Both the position numbers and the translations under genes were made by a program. Below, one piece after another: positions 5,020-14,437 of a DNA stretch of 16,722 nt. Below the pieces are notes generated by a model. That model was given only the letters and a program-made list of their open reading frames with translations, ran no database searches and had not been told where the DNA came from. Source of the DNA: an uncultured bacterium (GTDB lineage Bacteria > Bacillota > Clostridia > Lachnospirales > Lachnospiraceae); assembly GCA_937893485.1 (NCBI GenBank), contig CALBJL010000075.1, positions 1 through 16,722 of the forward strand. Direction: 5' to 3'. Numbering within the stretch: position 1 is the first letter of the stretch; each line of letters begins with the position of its first letter.

Positions 5020-7137
5020 TTACATCAGTGTATTCACATCAAGGATCAGCGCAACTTCTCCATCACCGAGAATCGTTGCTCCGCTGATGATCTTGGTTGA
5101 ATTGTCGATAAAGCTGCCGAGTGATTTGATAACGATCTCCTGCTGACCCATCAGATCATCAACAACAAGACCAACCTGCTTATCACCTCTGGAAATAATA
5201 ACGATGGTCAGACTCTCCTGTTCTTCTTCCTGAGGTTCAATATCCAGTATCTGATTCAGGCGGATAATCGGAATCACATTACCACGCATGTTGATGACTT
5301 CCTTTGCCTCCACATACTTGATGTCTGTGATCGGAATGTCCTCAATACTCACGATCGAACCAAGCGCAATCGCGTACTTTTCATCACCGATAATCACCAT
5401 CAATGCCTGAATGATCGCCAGCGTCAGAGGCAGACGAACTGTAAATGTAGAGCCCTCGCCAAATACGCTCTTAACCTCCACATCGCCACCAAGTGCCTCA
5501 ATATTTGATTTTACGACATCCAGACCAACACCGCGACCCGAAATATCTGTGATCTTCTTTGCCATAGAGAAACTCGGCATAAACAGAAAATCAATAATCT
5601 CTTTGTGTGAAAGATTTTCTGCCTGCTCCGGTGTCACGAGTCCTCTCTCAATCGCCTTGTTCTTTACAGCCTCTGTATCAATACCATTACCATCATCGCC
5701 TACCTCAATGATAACGTTGTTTCCTTCCTGGAATGCCTTCAGGCGGATCGTTCCTACCTCAGGCTTTCCGCGCTCCTTACGAACCTCAGCACTCTCCAGT
5801 CCGTGGTCAGCAGAATTACGCAGCAGGTGCTGCAGGGGATCGCCAATCTGATCGACAACGGTACGATCCAACTCGGTTTCCTCACCGCTCATGACCAATT
5901 CCATCTTTTTATTCAGGGTTCTCGACAGATCGCGGATCATACGGGGGAACTTATTCACAACGCTCTCAATCGGCACCATTCGCACCTTCATGACAGACTC
6001 ATGCAGACCTGTCGTGATACGCTCCAGATACTCAATCTGCTCCTGATAGGACTGGTTCTGCATACCGACAACATTGCTGGCGCTGAGTGATACCAATGAA
6101 TTTTTCGCAATGATCAACTCGCTGACCTGATTCATCAATGCATCCAGTTTCTCAATATCTACACGCACGGTACGGCTGGTAACAGGCTTTGCTGCCTGCT
6201 TCTTCTGGGGTACATTCGGTTTAGACGCTGTCTTTGCCACCGGTGCGGGTACTTCTGCCTTCGGTTCTTCGACCGCAGCCGCCTTCGGCTCGGACTCCGC
6301 TGCATGTTCCGGTTTCTCTTCCTTTAAAAACTCTTCGGTAATCTCATCCGCCACTGCATTCTCGATCTCTGATACTGCTTTGGCGGCAGCGAGTACCTTG
6401 TCCAGTTCAGCATCCGTTGTAAAGAAGATGCTGAAATCATTCTCAAACTTCTCGTCTTCGATATCCTGTGAGCTCGGTGAATATACAATAATCTCTGCAA
6501 ACTCTTCAACTGCTTTAAATACAAGAAAGGCACGTGCAGCCTTCAGCAGACAATCCTTGCGGATATAAACGGTCATGCCGTAAACATGATGTCCGCTATC
6601 AAGCGCCGCCTGAAGCTTCTTTTTATCTGATTCATCCAGCTCTACTTCTGAAAAATGTTTGCCATCTGAGGACTCTGCCGCACTCTCACTCTCTGCCGGA
6701 GCAGCCTCTGCCGCAGTCTCCGGCTCACCGGATGCATGTGCCGCCTCTGCCTCCGCATGCTCTAAAAAACCATTCAGCTTGCGGATGATTGCTTCGTTAT
6801 CGTTTGTTCCCTCATCGGAGGTTTCTTTAATATTTTCAAGGTATCCTTCGATTGCATCCAGACATTGGAACAACAGATCAATCATGTCACTGTTTACTTT
6901 GATCGTATCATTGCGGACTTCCTGGAACACGTTCTCCATGTCATGCGTCATATGCTGCATGCGTTTGAAGCCCATGGTTCCTGCCATTCCCTTTAAAGAG
7001 TGTGCCGCACGGAAAATCTCATTAACAACATCCTTATTATCCGGCTCCTGCTCCAGCGCCATAATATTATCACTCAGGCTCTGAATATGTTCCTCGGTTT
7101 CATCAATAAAAATCTCTAGATATTGGCTTACATCCAT
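5020..7137 (-). CDS. cheA: Chemotaxis histidine kinase CheA
   Basis: CheA autophosphorylates in response to receptors and passes phosphate to CheY and CheB. The 705-residue protein has all five regions. P1 (about 1-125) has the phospho-acceptor His46 in IFRAAHSLKGMAGTMGF. P2 (about 165-265) is flanked by Ala/Glu/Pro-rich linkers (about 130-165 and 268-320). P3 (about 322-395) contains the dimerisation helices around RVDIEKLDALMNQVSELI. P4 (about 395-570) is the ATPase, with HLLRNSADHGLE (437-448), DDGNGID (481-487) and GRGVGLDVV (534-542). P5 (about 572-705) is the CheW-like coupling domain. All catalytic motifs are present. It begins 1 nt after the cheB stop. Confidence 0.97.
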   Translation of the reverse strand: MDVSQYLEIFIDETEEHIQSLSDNIMALEQEPDNKDVVNEIFRAAHSLKGMAGTMGFKRMQHMTHDMENVFQEVRNDTIKVNSDMIDLLFQCLDAIEGYLENIKETSDEGTNDNEAIIRKLNGFLEHAEAEAAHASGEPETAAEAAPAESESAAESSDGKHFSEVELDESDKKKLQAALDSGHHVYGMTVYIRKDCLLKAARAFLVFKAVEEFAEIIVYSPSSQDIEDEKFENDFSIFFTTDAELDKVLAAAKAVSEIENAVADEITEEFLKEEKPEHAAESEPKAAAVEEPKAEVPAPVAKTASKPNVPQKKQAAKPVTSRTVRVDIEKLDALMNQVSELIIAKNSLVSLSASNVVGMQNQSYQEQIEYLERITTGLHESVMKVRMVPIESVVNKFPRMIRDLSRTLNKKMELVMSGEETELDRTVVDQIGDPLQHLLRNSADHGLESAEVRKERGKPEVGTIRLKAFQEGNNVIIEVGDDGNGIDTEAVKNKAIERGLVTPEQAENLSHKEIIDFLFMPSFSMAKKITDISGRGVGLDVVKSNIEALGGDVEVKSVFGEGSTFTVRLPLTLAIIQALMVIIGDEKYAIALGSIVSIEDIPITDIKYVEAKEVINMRGNVIPIIRLNQILDIEPQEEEQESLTIVIISRGDKQVGLVVDDLMGQQEIVIKSLGSFIDNSTKIISGATILGDGEVALILDVNTLM

Positions 7138-7138
7138 G

Positions 7139-8203
7139 TTATTTTACCCCCACATTCTTCATGATCGTGTTTGCAACTAATTCCAGTGGAACGACTTCAT
7201 CTACCAGCCCTGCCTCGGCAATTGCACGCGGCATACCATATACAACACAGGTCTGCGCACTCTGCGCAATCACGTGAACCGTTTTTCTCTGATCAAGCTG
7301 CCGGATGCCATCCGTTCCGTCTGCACCCATTCCGGTAAGCACTACACATACGATGTCATCATACTGACTGTTGATCAGTGATTCATATGTGACATTTGCA
7401 CACGGGCGAAGTCCTCCAATCGCCGGTGCATTACTCAGATGTACCTTATGTACACCGGCGGTGCATACGATCTCCATATGTCTGCCGCCCGGCGCGATAT
7501 AAACCCTGCCCTTTTCGAGCACATCGCCCTCTGCCGCTTCCTTGACCTGTACCTTGCTCAGCGTATTTAACCGTTCAGCCAGCGACTTGGTAAATCCTAC
7601 CGGCATATGCTGCACAACAATCATTGGTGCATCCATATCCGGATCGAGCAGAGGAATCACGGAATGCAGTGCCTTCGGTCCTCCGGTCGAGCACGCAAGT
7701 GCCACCAGCTTTTTTCCCTTGCACGGTGACATCTTATGGCTGTCCGCCGTACTGCGCAGATGTATCACCGTCTGTGCAGGCGCAGCCTGCGAACGGATCA
7801 TCTCCGTATAAAGTACCGCCTTAAGCATACCGAGCAGCTCATTGCGGAAATCCCTGCCCTTTGCCTCGATGATATTCTGGGGCTTTGTCACAAAATCGAC
7901 CGCACCCAGCTCCATTGCCTGCAAAGTGACTGCCGCATCTCTGGTCGTAAGCGTGCTCACCATAACAACGGTCGCCTTAATATGTTCGTCACGCAGACGT
8001 TCCAACAACTGAAGTCCATCCAGACGGGGCATATAAACATCCAACAGCACCGCATCGTACCTCTGTTTTTTCAGCTTCTCATACGCTTCCAATCCATCCC
8101 TGCATACATCGGCCACCTGGAATTTTTCGTCTGAATTGATTATATCACAGATGACGCGTCTCATGAGTGCAGAGTCATCTGCAACTAATATGTTTTTCTT
8201 CAT
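7139..8203 (-). CDS. cheB: Chemoreceptor methylesterase / deamidase CheB with receiver domain
   Basis: CheB removes methyl groups from receptor glutamates and is activated by phosphate from CheA. The 354-residue protein has an N-terminal receiver (about 1-125) with acidic pocket Asp9/Asp10, phospho-acceptor Asp55 in LLDVYMPRLDG and Lys107. After a linker comes the esterase (about 163-350). Its catalytic triad is Ser172 in LACSTGGP, His199 in VVQHMP and Asp295 in TGMGADG. The gene starts 3 nt after the PilZ gene and stops 1 nt before cheA. The partner methyltransferase cheR is not in the window. Confidence 0.96.
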   Translation of the reverse strand: MKKNILVADDSALMRRVICDIINSDEKFQVADVCRDGLEAYEKLKKQRYDAVLLDVYMPRLDGLQLLERLRDEHIKATVVMVSTLTTRDAAVTLQAMELGAVDFVTKPQNIIEAKGRDFRNELLGMLKAVLYTEMIRSQAAPAQTVIHLRSTADSHKMSPCKGKKLVALACSTGGPKALHSVIPLLDPDMDAPMIVVQHMPVGFTKSLAERLNTLSKVQVKEAAEGDVLEKGRVYIAPGGRHMEIVCTAGVHKVHLSNAPAIGGLRPCANVTYESLINSQYDDIVCVVLTGMGADGTDGIRQLDQRKTVHVIAQSAQTCVVYGMPRAIAEAGLVDEVVPLELVANTIMKNVGVK

Positions 8204-8206
8204 AAA

Positions 8207-8950
8207 CTAGACACCCATATCCCTTTTTCTGATCTTGCGGTCCTCATCAAAAATATACTTAATGATCGCCTCGCGCAGCTTACTTCCCAGATGGATGTAC
8301 TCTGCGCGCGTCTCATACCGTTCCATATTCGGTGCGGCTTTCCTGCAGGACACAATCGATACTGCTACCCAAATATCCTTTTCCATATTTTCATTGCTCA
8401 ATGTCATATGTACCGCCAGATAATCACCTTTCGCATGTTTGCGCTCGGTAATAAACCGGATGCCGCCGCCACTGATATCCACAATGACCGCCTTTGTCTC
8501 AGTCTGCGCAATCTCCGGGTCCTGTACGCGCTGCTCCAGCCGCTGTCCTGCCAACGTCATTGCATCGTCGTGGCTCAGCTCATATGCATCCATACCGATG
8601 ATGCATTCCAAACGGAAATACTCCCGGCGCTGATACTTGGCAAGGTTGGATTTGAGCACGGCTTTTACCATGAAAAAATTATCTTCCTTATAGCGGTCTG
8701 TCACCTGACAGACTGCCCGGTACAAGCCTTTCTTTGTATAAAATATCAGCTCGTAGCGCGATCCAAGTGAAAGCAGTATGATCTTTCCTTTGTACATCGG
8801 CATCTGGATCACCAGCTCCCCGTCGTCATCGACTCCTTCGAGCTGGCTCACGAGAATCGGCATCTTTTTTCCGTCGTATTTTTTGCGGTCATCTTTTTCC
8901 AATGAGCAGATGTCTATTTTATTTCCGATTTGTAATATATCCTGTATCAT
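8207..8950 (-). CDS. YcgR-like PilZ-domain c-di-GMP receptor (flagellar brake type)
   Basis: The 247-residue protein has an N-terminal YcgR-type domain (about 5-100) and a C-terminal PilZ domain (about 105-230). Both c-di-GMP-binding motifs are intact: RxxxR as Arg109-Arg113 in YQRREYFR, and DxSxxG as Asp158, Ser160 and Gly163 in DISGGGIRF. Proteins of this plan (E. coli YcgR, B. subtilis MotI/DgrA, formerly YpfA) slow or disengage the flagellar motor when c-di-GMP is high. Here the gene lies within the operon between flhG and cheB, 21 nt after flhG, unlike in B. subtilis where ypfA is elsewhere. The ribosome binding site is weak (GGGGT), so expression may be low. Motor binding is inferred from family and context. 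Confidence 0.9.
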   Translation of the reverse strand: MIQDILQIGNKIDICSLEKDDRKKYDGKKMPILVSQLEGVDDDGELVIQMPMYKGKIILLSLGSRYELIFYTKKGLYRAVCQVTDRYKEDNFFMVKAVLKSNLAKYQRREYFRLECIIGMDAYELSHDDAMTLAGQRLEQRVQDPEIAQTETKAVIVDISGGGIRFITERKHAKGDYLAVHMTLSNENMEKDIWVAVSIVSCRKAAPNMERYETRAEYIHLGSKLREAIIKYIFDEDRKIRKRDMGV

Positions 8951-8971
8951 TTATGTGTTACCCCGCATACG

Positions 8972-9847
8972 CTATTTTCGATTCAGAAAATTATAGATCA
9001 TGCGCGAAAATCCACCTTTCATTTCATAATATCTGTTCTCGCCGCTGATCAGACTCTCCGCAATCTTTTCAAATGCCTGTGCAGAAACAGATTCCGGATC
9101 GTAAATCGATACGACCTGCTGCTGTCGGACAGCTTTCTCAATCACCGGATCCTTCGGCACCAGTCCCAGATAGTTCACATTCCAGTTCAAAAACTGCGAC
9201 ACAACGGAATTAAGCTTGTCATAAACCGCCTGTCCGTCTGCCTCCGAATGGACTTTGTTTGCGATCACATTGATCACCGTGTCCGTATAGTTAAACTGAC
9301 GGCTGCGATCCAGCGTCTTGATCAGTGAATAGGCATCGGTTAGTGAACTCGGATCCGGAGTTGTAATCAGTAGTACCTCCGGGCTTGCGATCACAAACTC
9401 CATGACATTGTCAGAAATCCCGGCTCCTGTGTCGATCAGTATGATGTCTGCCATGGAATCGAGTTCAGACAGCTTACCGACCACACTCAAGATCTGCTCT
9501 CTTGTCAGATTGTTCAGTCCGACCACTCCGGAGCCTCCCGACACAAATCCGATATCCATCGGTCCGTTCGTGATGACATCCCGTATCGCCAGTCCCTTAT
9601 ACAACACATCGCTGAGATTGTATTTCGGAATCGATCCGAACATCACTTCCACGTTCGCCAGTCCCATATCCGCATCAAAAATAATGACCTTCTTCCCAAG
9701 CCGGCTCAGCTGTACCGCCAGATTGACTGCCGTATTTGATTTTCCCACACCGCCTTTTCCGCTTGTGATCGTGAGCACACGCGCCTGTGGTGCCTGAGTG
9801 GAATGCTGCATTTTCAACACATTCCGCAGTCCTGTAGCCTGGTCCAT
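8972..9847 (-). CDS. flhG: Flagellar number regulator FlhG (YlxH/FleN), MinD/ParA-type ATPase
   Basis: FlhG works with FlhF to set the number and placement of flagella. The 291-residue protein begins with DQATGLR, the DQxxxLR activator motif known to stimulate FlhF GTPase. It has the deviant Walker A GKGGVGKSN (30-38), DADMGLANVEVMFG (58-71) and the Walker B-like IDTGAG (138-143). The C-terminal segment (GGFSRMIYNFLNRK) fits an amphipathic membrane-targeting helix of MinD type. ATG at 9847 lies 1 nt after the flhF stop, and its Shine-Dalgarno GGAGGA is inside the last codons of flhF, so the two are probably coupled. In B. subtilis it is called ylxH. Confidence 0.95.
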   Translation of the reverse strand: MDQATGLRNVLKMQHSTQAPQARVLTITSGKGGVGKSNTAVNLAVQLSRLGKKVIIFDADMGLANVEVMFGSIPKYNLSDVLYKGLAIRDVITNGPMDIGFVSGGSGVVGLNNLTREQILSVVGKLSELDSMADIILIDTGAGISDNVMEFVIASPEVLLITTPDPSSLTDAYSLIKTLDRSRQFNYTDTVINVIANKVHSEADGQAVYDKLNSVVSQFLNWNVNYLGLVPKDPVIEKAVRQQQVVSIYDPESVSAQAFEKIAESLISGENRYYEMKGGFSRMIYNFLNRK

Positions 9848-9848
9848 A

Positions 9849-11204
9849 TCATTCTCCTCCTAACAGCTTCTTTACGATTTCCTGTGACTGGAATACCGTG
9901 ATATCATCCGGCACATTCTGCCCGTTGGTCGTGTATGAAATGTCTGCATCCGCATACAGCTTAATATTCAACAGATTGCCGTAGGCACCTGTTTCATCCA
10001 GTTTTGTAAAAATCATCGAAAAATCAGAAATACTGCGGTACATATCGCAGATTTCCTTCAGATCCCGGTACTTTGTCGTCGCCGACAATACCAGATATAC
10101 AGACTGCGGAACCGAAGCGTCGAGCGTCTGTAACAGCTTTTTGGTATCCTCCCGCTGAGCATTGTTTTTGTGGGAAAATCCGGCGGTATCTACAAAGATC
10201 AGATCATAATCCGACATTTTTTCCACTGCCGCCGGAAGCTCCTCCGGTGAATACACGACCGCCAGCGGTGCCTCGAGAATATTTGCGTATGTCCGCAGCT
10301 GCTCTGTCGCAGAGATCCGGTACGTATCCGCAGTCAGGAATGCAACACGCCTGCCCTGCTCTACCTTAAATTTCGATGCAATCTTGGCAATCGTCGTCGT
10401 CTTTCCGACACCTGTAGGACCAATAAAAAAGATCACCTGTGAGCCTTTCTCCACCGGTTGGATCACCTTTGGATTGCCAAATTTTAATATCATTTTCTGA
10501 TACACATTCGAAAGAATAAAATCCATGCTCGAACCGCGGCGCACCGCTTTCATGACATCGTCGAGTATCTGATTGATATAGATCTCATCAACCTCATTAT
10601 CAAGCAGCGTCTGGTAGAGCATCCGGAAAATCTGCACACGCTGCGCATCATCCTCTGTCTGTACCGGATCATGCTCCATGCCTTTTTCCCGCTCGTCCGC
10701 ATCATCTGTCAGTTTTTTTTCAAGAAACTGCTGCAGGTTCTCCAGCCGTTCCTCAATCAGATCCGTATCGCTTTCCGTGTTCTTTCTTTCTAAATTTTTA
10801 TTTTCCGCATTTTTTTCTATGTAACCGGTCTGCTGGTTCTGCTGCGCTGCATGGGCGCTTAAAATATCACCGACTGCACGTGCCGCCTCCGAAATCGGCT
10901 CTGACACCGACACGGACGGTCTGGTCAGGCGTGAATCAGCATCCGTCATTCCCGGCAGTTCAATCTGTTCGTCGGCAGCCAGATCAATTCGTCTGCGCTC
11001 ACTGCTTGACGTGGCAGCAGCGGATGCCAGCTCTTTATCCTCCATCGCGGCTGTCACCTCATAATAAGAAGTCTTTAAAAATCCAAACAGACCCTTCGGC
11101 TTGACAACGCGCACATTCATGATGACAAGTCCCTGACCCATCTCATTTCTGGCTTTCTCAAGCGCTTCCTCTTCTGTTTTTCCCTGAAATTTATTTATCG
11201 TCAT
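9849..11204 (-). CDS. flhF: Flagellar biosynthesis SRP-type GTPase FlhF
   Basis: FlhF is the SRP-family GTPase that marks the site of flagellar assembly at the membrane. The 451-residue protein has a conserved N-terminal stretch (about 1-55, including KGLFGFLKTSYYEV). A variable charged B region follows (about 56-180), then the N domain (about 185-250) and the G domain (about 255-451). GTPase motifs are GPTGVGKTT (262-270), DTYR (293-296), DTAGF (339-343) and TKLDE (400-404). All catalytic motifs are present. Its start shares one base with the flhA stop (TAATG), so translation is likely coupled. Confidence 0.96.
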   Translation of the reverse strand: MTINKFQGKTEEEALEKARNEMGQGLVIMNVRVVKPKGLFGFLKTSYYEVTAAMEDKELASAAATSSSERRRIDLAADEQIELPGMTDADSRLTRPSVSVSEPISEAARAVGDILSAHAAQQNQQTGYIEKNAENKNLERKNTESDTDLIEERLENLQQFLEKKLTDDADEREKGMEHDPVQTEDDAQRVQIFRMLYQTLLDNEVDEIYINQILDDVMKAVRRGSSMDFILSNVYQKMILKFGNPKVIQPVEKGSQVIFFIGPTGVGKTTTIAKIASKFKVEQGRRVAFLTADTYRISATEQLRTYANILEAPLAVVYSPEELPAAVEKMSDYDLIFVDTAGFSHKNNAQREDTKKLLQTLDASVPQSVYLVLSATTKYRDLKEICDMYRSISDFSMIFTKLDETGAYGNLLNIKLYADADISYTTNGQNVPDDITVFQSQEIVKKLLGGE

Positions 11205-13243
11205 TATGCGGTCACCATCCCAACAGATTCTAATTCAACATTGGACTCTATCTCATTATATGATACAACGATCAGATCCTTCAAGTATTCTTCTGTCAAT
11301 TTTTTAAAGTACATACGGACAATCGGTGAAGTCACAACAATTGCATTCTTTCCGAGGTTCTCAAGCTTTTTCACCTCCGCCTCTGTCGCATCAATAATCG
11401 CACGTGTCCGTGCCGGGTCGAGCGTCAGATAAGCGCCCTGCTCGGTCTGTTTGACAGCGCCCATGATCTCCTGTTCGATCTTGGGATCAAGCGTGACAAC
11501 ACTCGTCTTTTCATTTGGCGTAAAATACTTATTAGAAATCGCGCGTTTTAAGCTCTGGCGCACATACTCCGTGAGCACATCCGTATCCCTTGTCGTTGTC
11601 GCATGATCTGCAAGCGTTTCAAAAATCGTAAGCAAGTCCCTGATGGAGATACCCTCTGCCAGCAGATTCTGTAATACCTTCTGGATCTCACCCGTACTAA
11701 GCAGCTTGGGTACCAGCTCGTCGATAAGCACCGGATTGTTCTCCTTGACATTGTCGATGAGGTTCTGAACGTCCTGTCTGGTGAGCAGCTCTGCGATATG
11801 GCTGCGGATAACCTCCGTCAGATGTGTCGCAATGATAGACGGCGGATCGACAACCGTATAACCCAGACTCTCCGCGCGCTCACGCTGGCTCTCCGTAATC
11901 CAGATTGCCGGCAGATGGAACGACGGCTCAAAGGTCGGAATACCTGTGATCTCTTCCTCCACATAACCAGGATTCATCGCCATATAGTGATCAAACAGGA
12001 TCTCCCCCTCTGTCACCTGAATACCCTTGATCTTGATAATATACTGGTTCGGGTTCAACTGGATATTATCCCGCAGACGGATGATCGGCACAACCGTACC
12101 CAGCTCAAGCGCGATCTGCCTTCGGATCATAACGACACGATCCAGCAAATCACCGCCCTGGTTGACATCGGCTAACGGAATAATACCGTAACCAAACTCC
12201 AGTTCAATCGGATCTACCGATAAGAGCGATACCACGTTCTCCGGTTTGCGGATTTCCTCCGCCTCAGACTCTGCCACGCCGGTCTCCTCCTCAATGCGCT
12301 CAACATCCATCGTCTTATTCATATTGATACCTGCGATCAGGAAAATGCCTCCCATACCAAGACACAGAAACAGATTTAACGGTGTGAACACACCGAGGAA
12401 ACAGATCACCGAACCTACCATAATCAGTACCTTTGGGATGCCAAACAACTGACCGATCAGCACCTGTCCGAAATCTGCCTCCTTGGATGCTTTTGTGACG
12501 AGAATACCGGTCGCCATGGAGATCGCAAGTGACGGAATCTGTGAACTTAATCCATCACCGATTGTCAGAATTCCGTACTCCTGAATGGCATCCTGAAAAC
12601 CGAGACCGCTCCTGGTCATTCCAAGCACCGTTCCACCAATTAAGTTGACAAACGTAATGATCAGGCCTGCAGCCGCATCTCCCTTTACATACTTGGTCGC
12701 ACCATCCATAGCACCGAAGAAACTGCTCTCCATCTGTATCTTCTCACGACGTTTTTTTGCTTCTTCATCTGTGATCGCTCCGGTATTCAGATCGGCATCA
12801 ATCGCCATCTGCTTACCGGGCATCGCATCCAGTGTAAAGCGTGCCGTTACCTCAGATACACGCTCAGAACCTTTATTGATAACTACAAACTGGACAATCA
12901 GCAGGATCACGAATATGATTGTACCAATAACCATATCGTTGCCACCCACGAAACTGCCGAATGTTGTGACGACATTACCCGGATTTCCCGACTTTAAGAT
13001 CAGTCGTGTTGACGACACGTTCAGCGAAATACGGAAAATCGTCGTGAACAACAATAATGTCGGAAAAAATGACATATCAAGCACTTCCTGTACAAACAGA
13101 CAGTTGAACAGGATCACCAGTGCAATCGAAATATTAAAAATCAACAGCACATCGAGCAGTGCTGAAGGAATCGGCACAATAAAAAATACAATCGCTGCCA
13201 TCAGATATAAGGCAACACCTACATCCGCGCCACGTTTCATCAT
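11204..13243 (-). CDS. flhA: Flagellar type III export gate protein FlhA
   Basis: FlhA forms the nonameric ring of the flagellar export gate and uses the proton motive force to drive export. The 679-residue protein has an N-terminal half with about seven or eight membrane helices. The FHIPEP-family signature RFTLDAMPGKQMAIDAD (135-151) lies in the cytoplasmic loop. The C-terminal half (about 330-679) is the cytosolic domain that docks chaperone-substrate complexes. The start ATG at 13243 has AAGGAGGA seven bases upstream; the next codon is also ATG and cannot be excluded. A 66-nt gap separates it from flhB. Length and motifs are normal. Confidence 0.97.
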   Translation of the reverse strand: MMKRGADVGVALYLMAAIVFFIVPIPSALLDVLLIFNISIALVILFNCLFVQEVLDMSFFPTLLLFTTIFRISLNVSSTRLILKSGNPGNVVTTFGSFVGGNDMVIGTIIFVILLIVQFVVINKGSERVSEVTARFTLDAMPGKQMAIDADLNTGAITDEEAKKRREKIQMESSFFGAMDGATKYVKGDAAAGLIITFVNLIGGTVLGMTRSGLGFQDAIQEYGILTIGDGLSSQIPSLAISMATGILVTKASKEADFGQVLIGQLFGIPKVLIMVGSVICFLGVFTPLNLFLCLGMGGIFLIAGINMNKTMDVERIEEETGVAESEAEEIRKPENVVSLLSVDPIELEFGYGIIPLADVNQGGDLLDRVVMIRRQIALELGTVVPIIRLRDNIQLNPNQYIIKIKGIQVTEGEILFDHYMAMNPGYVEEEITGIPTFEPSFHLPAIWITESQRERAESLGYTVVDPPSIIATHLTEVIRSHIAELLTRQDVQNLIDNVKENNPVLIDELVPKLLSTGEIQKVLQNLLAEGISIRDLLTIFETLADHATTTRDTDVLTEYVRQSLKRAISNKYFTPNEKTSVVTLDPKIEQEIMGAVKQTEQGAYLTLDPARTRAIIDATEAEVKKLENLGKNAIVVTSPIVRMYFKKLTEEYLKDLIVVSYNEIESNVELESVGMVTA

Positions 13244-13250
13244 GCGTATT

Positions 13251-13258
13251 TCCTCCTT
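13251..13258 (-). promoter_or_regulatory. Shine-Dalgarno of flhA
   Basis: The minus strand reads AAGGAGGA before the tandem ATGATG. A second GGGAGGA lies a few bases upstream, giving a doubled purine-rich site. It makes either of the first two ATG codons usable, and I favour the first. Confidence 0.8.
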
Positions 13259-13309
13259 TCCTCCCGTGTCATTTGTATGTTTCTTCTAAGTAATAAATCC
13301 AGCAACCCG

Positions 13310-14437
13310 CTACACCTGATTTCGCGCGCGGTAGACTGCCGCTAAAATCTCGGCAACCGCCTGATACAACTCCGGCGGTATCTCACGTCCGATCTCCACA
13401 TTTGTATAGATCATACGAGCAAGCGGCTTGTTCTCTACAATCTCTACCTTGTTTTCCTTCGCAATCTCCTTGATCCTCTGTGCGATCAGATCAGCACCCT
13501 TTGCGAGCAGTACCGGTGCCGTACCGGTGCCCGCATCATATTTCAGCGCCACTGCATAATGTGTCGGGTTTGTAATGACGACATCCGCCTGCGGCACATT
13601 CTGCATCATACGCCGTCTGGAAGCCTCCTGCATCCGCTGACGCTGTTTGCCCTTGATCTGCGGATCGCCCTCGGAGTTTTTCATCTCATCCTTGACTTCC
13701 TGCTTGGTCATCTTCATATCTTCATTAAACTTGTGCCTCTGATACACATAATCGACTGCACCGACCACGCAATAAACATACGCGATCTTGAGTCCTACGT
13801 CAATAACAATCGAACCGATCTGTGCGATTGCCTGATTTAATGTGACATGATACAGCAAAAATATTTCTTCCGCGTGTGACCGGACTGAGGTATAGGCAAT
13901 GACCGCGATCATGATAATCTTCACGAGAGATTTTAACAGTTCAAACAGCGAATCCTTTGAAAACATCCGCTTGAATCCATTAAGAGGATTAAATTTATCA
14001 AGCCGGGGCTGAAGTGGTTTCGTGCTGACCTTCCATTTCACCTGAACAAGATTACTCAAAAATGCAATCAGAAAGCCTGCTGCAAAAAATGGACCTGCCA
14101 GTTTCAAAGACCGCAATGCAACATGCTGGATATAGGACATGACCACAGTAACCGTCAGTTCCTTTGCTGCCTCTGTTTCCGGAATTTTATTATATACAAC
14201 CGAAAAGACTTCTAAAAAAGTCAATCCCATCGAAGCAGCCGTCATTTTCAGCGTCAGGAACAGCCCGACCAGCATAATTGCCTGATCCAGTTCCCGGCTT
14301 CTGCACACCTGTCCTTCGCCGCGGGCATCACTCAGCTTTTTGGATGTCGCAGGCTCTGTTTTTTCTCCACCCGGTCCATCCTTCGCAAAAAACTGCAGGT
14401 CATATTGAATAGAAATCGTCTGCTCAGCCAGCTCCAT
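13310..14437 (-). CDS. flhB: Flagellar export switch protein FlhB
   Basis: FlhB is part of the export gate and switches specificity from rod/hook to filament proteins after self-cleavage. The 375-residue protein has four membrane helices in the first two thirds. A cytosolic C-terminal domain contains the autocleavage motif NPTH (290-293) in VVITNPTHYAVALKY, cut between Asn and Pro. Before the usual EKTEPATSKK motif there is an extension of about 24 residues that includes DLQFFAKDGPGG. As I recall, this is common in Lachnospiraceae. Its start lies 14 nt inside fliR, after AAAGGGG. In some clostridia fliR and flhB are fused; here they are separate. Confidence 0.97.
   Translation of the reverse strand: MELAEQTISIQYDLQFFAKDGPGGEKTEPATSKKLSDARGEGQVCRSRELDQAIMLVGLFLTLKMTAASMGLTFLEVFSVVYNKIPETEAAKELTVTVVMSYIQHVALRSLKLAGPFFAAGFLIAFLSNLVQVKWKVSTKPLQPRLDKFNPLNGFKRMFSKDSLFELLKSLVKIIMIAVIAYTSVRSHAEEIFLLYHVTLNQAIAQIGSIVIDVGLKIAYVYCVVGAVDYVYQRHKFNEDMKMTKQEVKDEMKNSEGDPQIKGKQRQRMQEASRRRMMQNVPQADVVITNPTHYAVALKYDAGTGTAPVLLAKGADLIAQRIKEIAKENKVEIVENKPLARMIYTNVEIGREIPPELYQAVAEILAAVYRARNQV

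Noticed and set aside
13241..13273. A ten-codon frame (MTREERRKYA) ending in the flhA start, as a possible leader peptide
   Set aside because: It consists of the doubled Shine-Dalgarno sequence read as codons; Arg/Glu/Lys content follows from the GGAGGA runs. Nothing else supports translation.
12645..13289. A 214-codon frame on the plus strand opposite flhA
   Set aside because: It is antisense to the well-conserved FlhA membrane region, is Thr/Ser/Ile-rich as expected of a shadow frame, and has no promising ribosome binding site. Other plus-strand frames in the window were dropped for the same reason.
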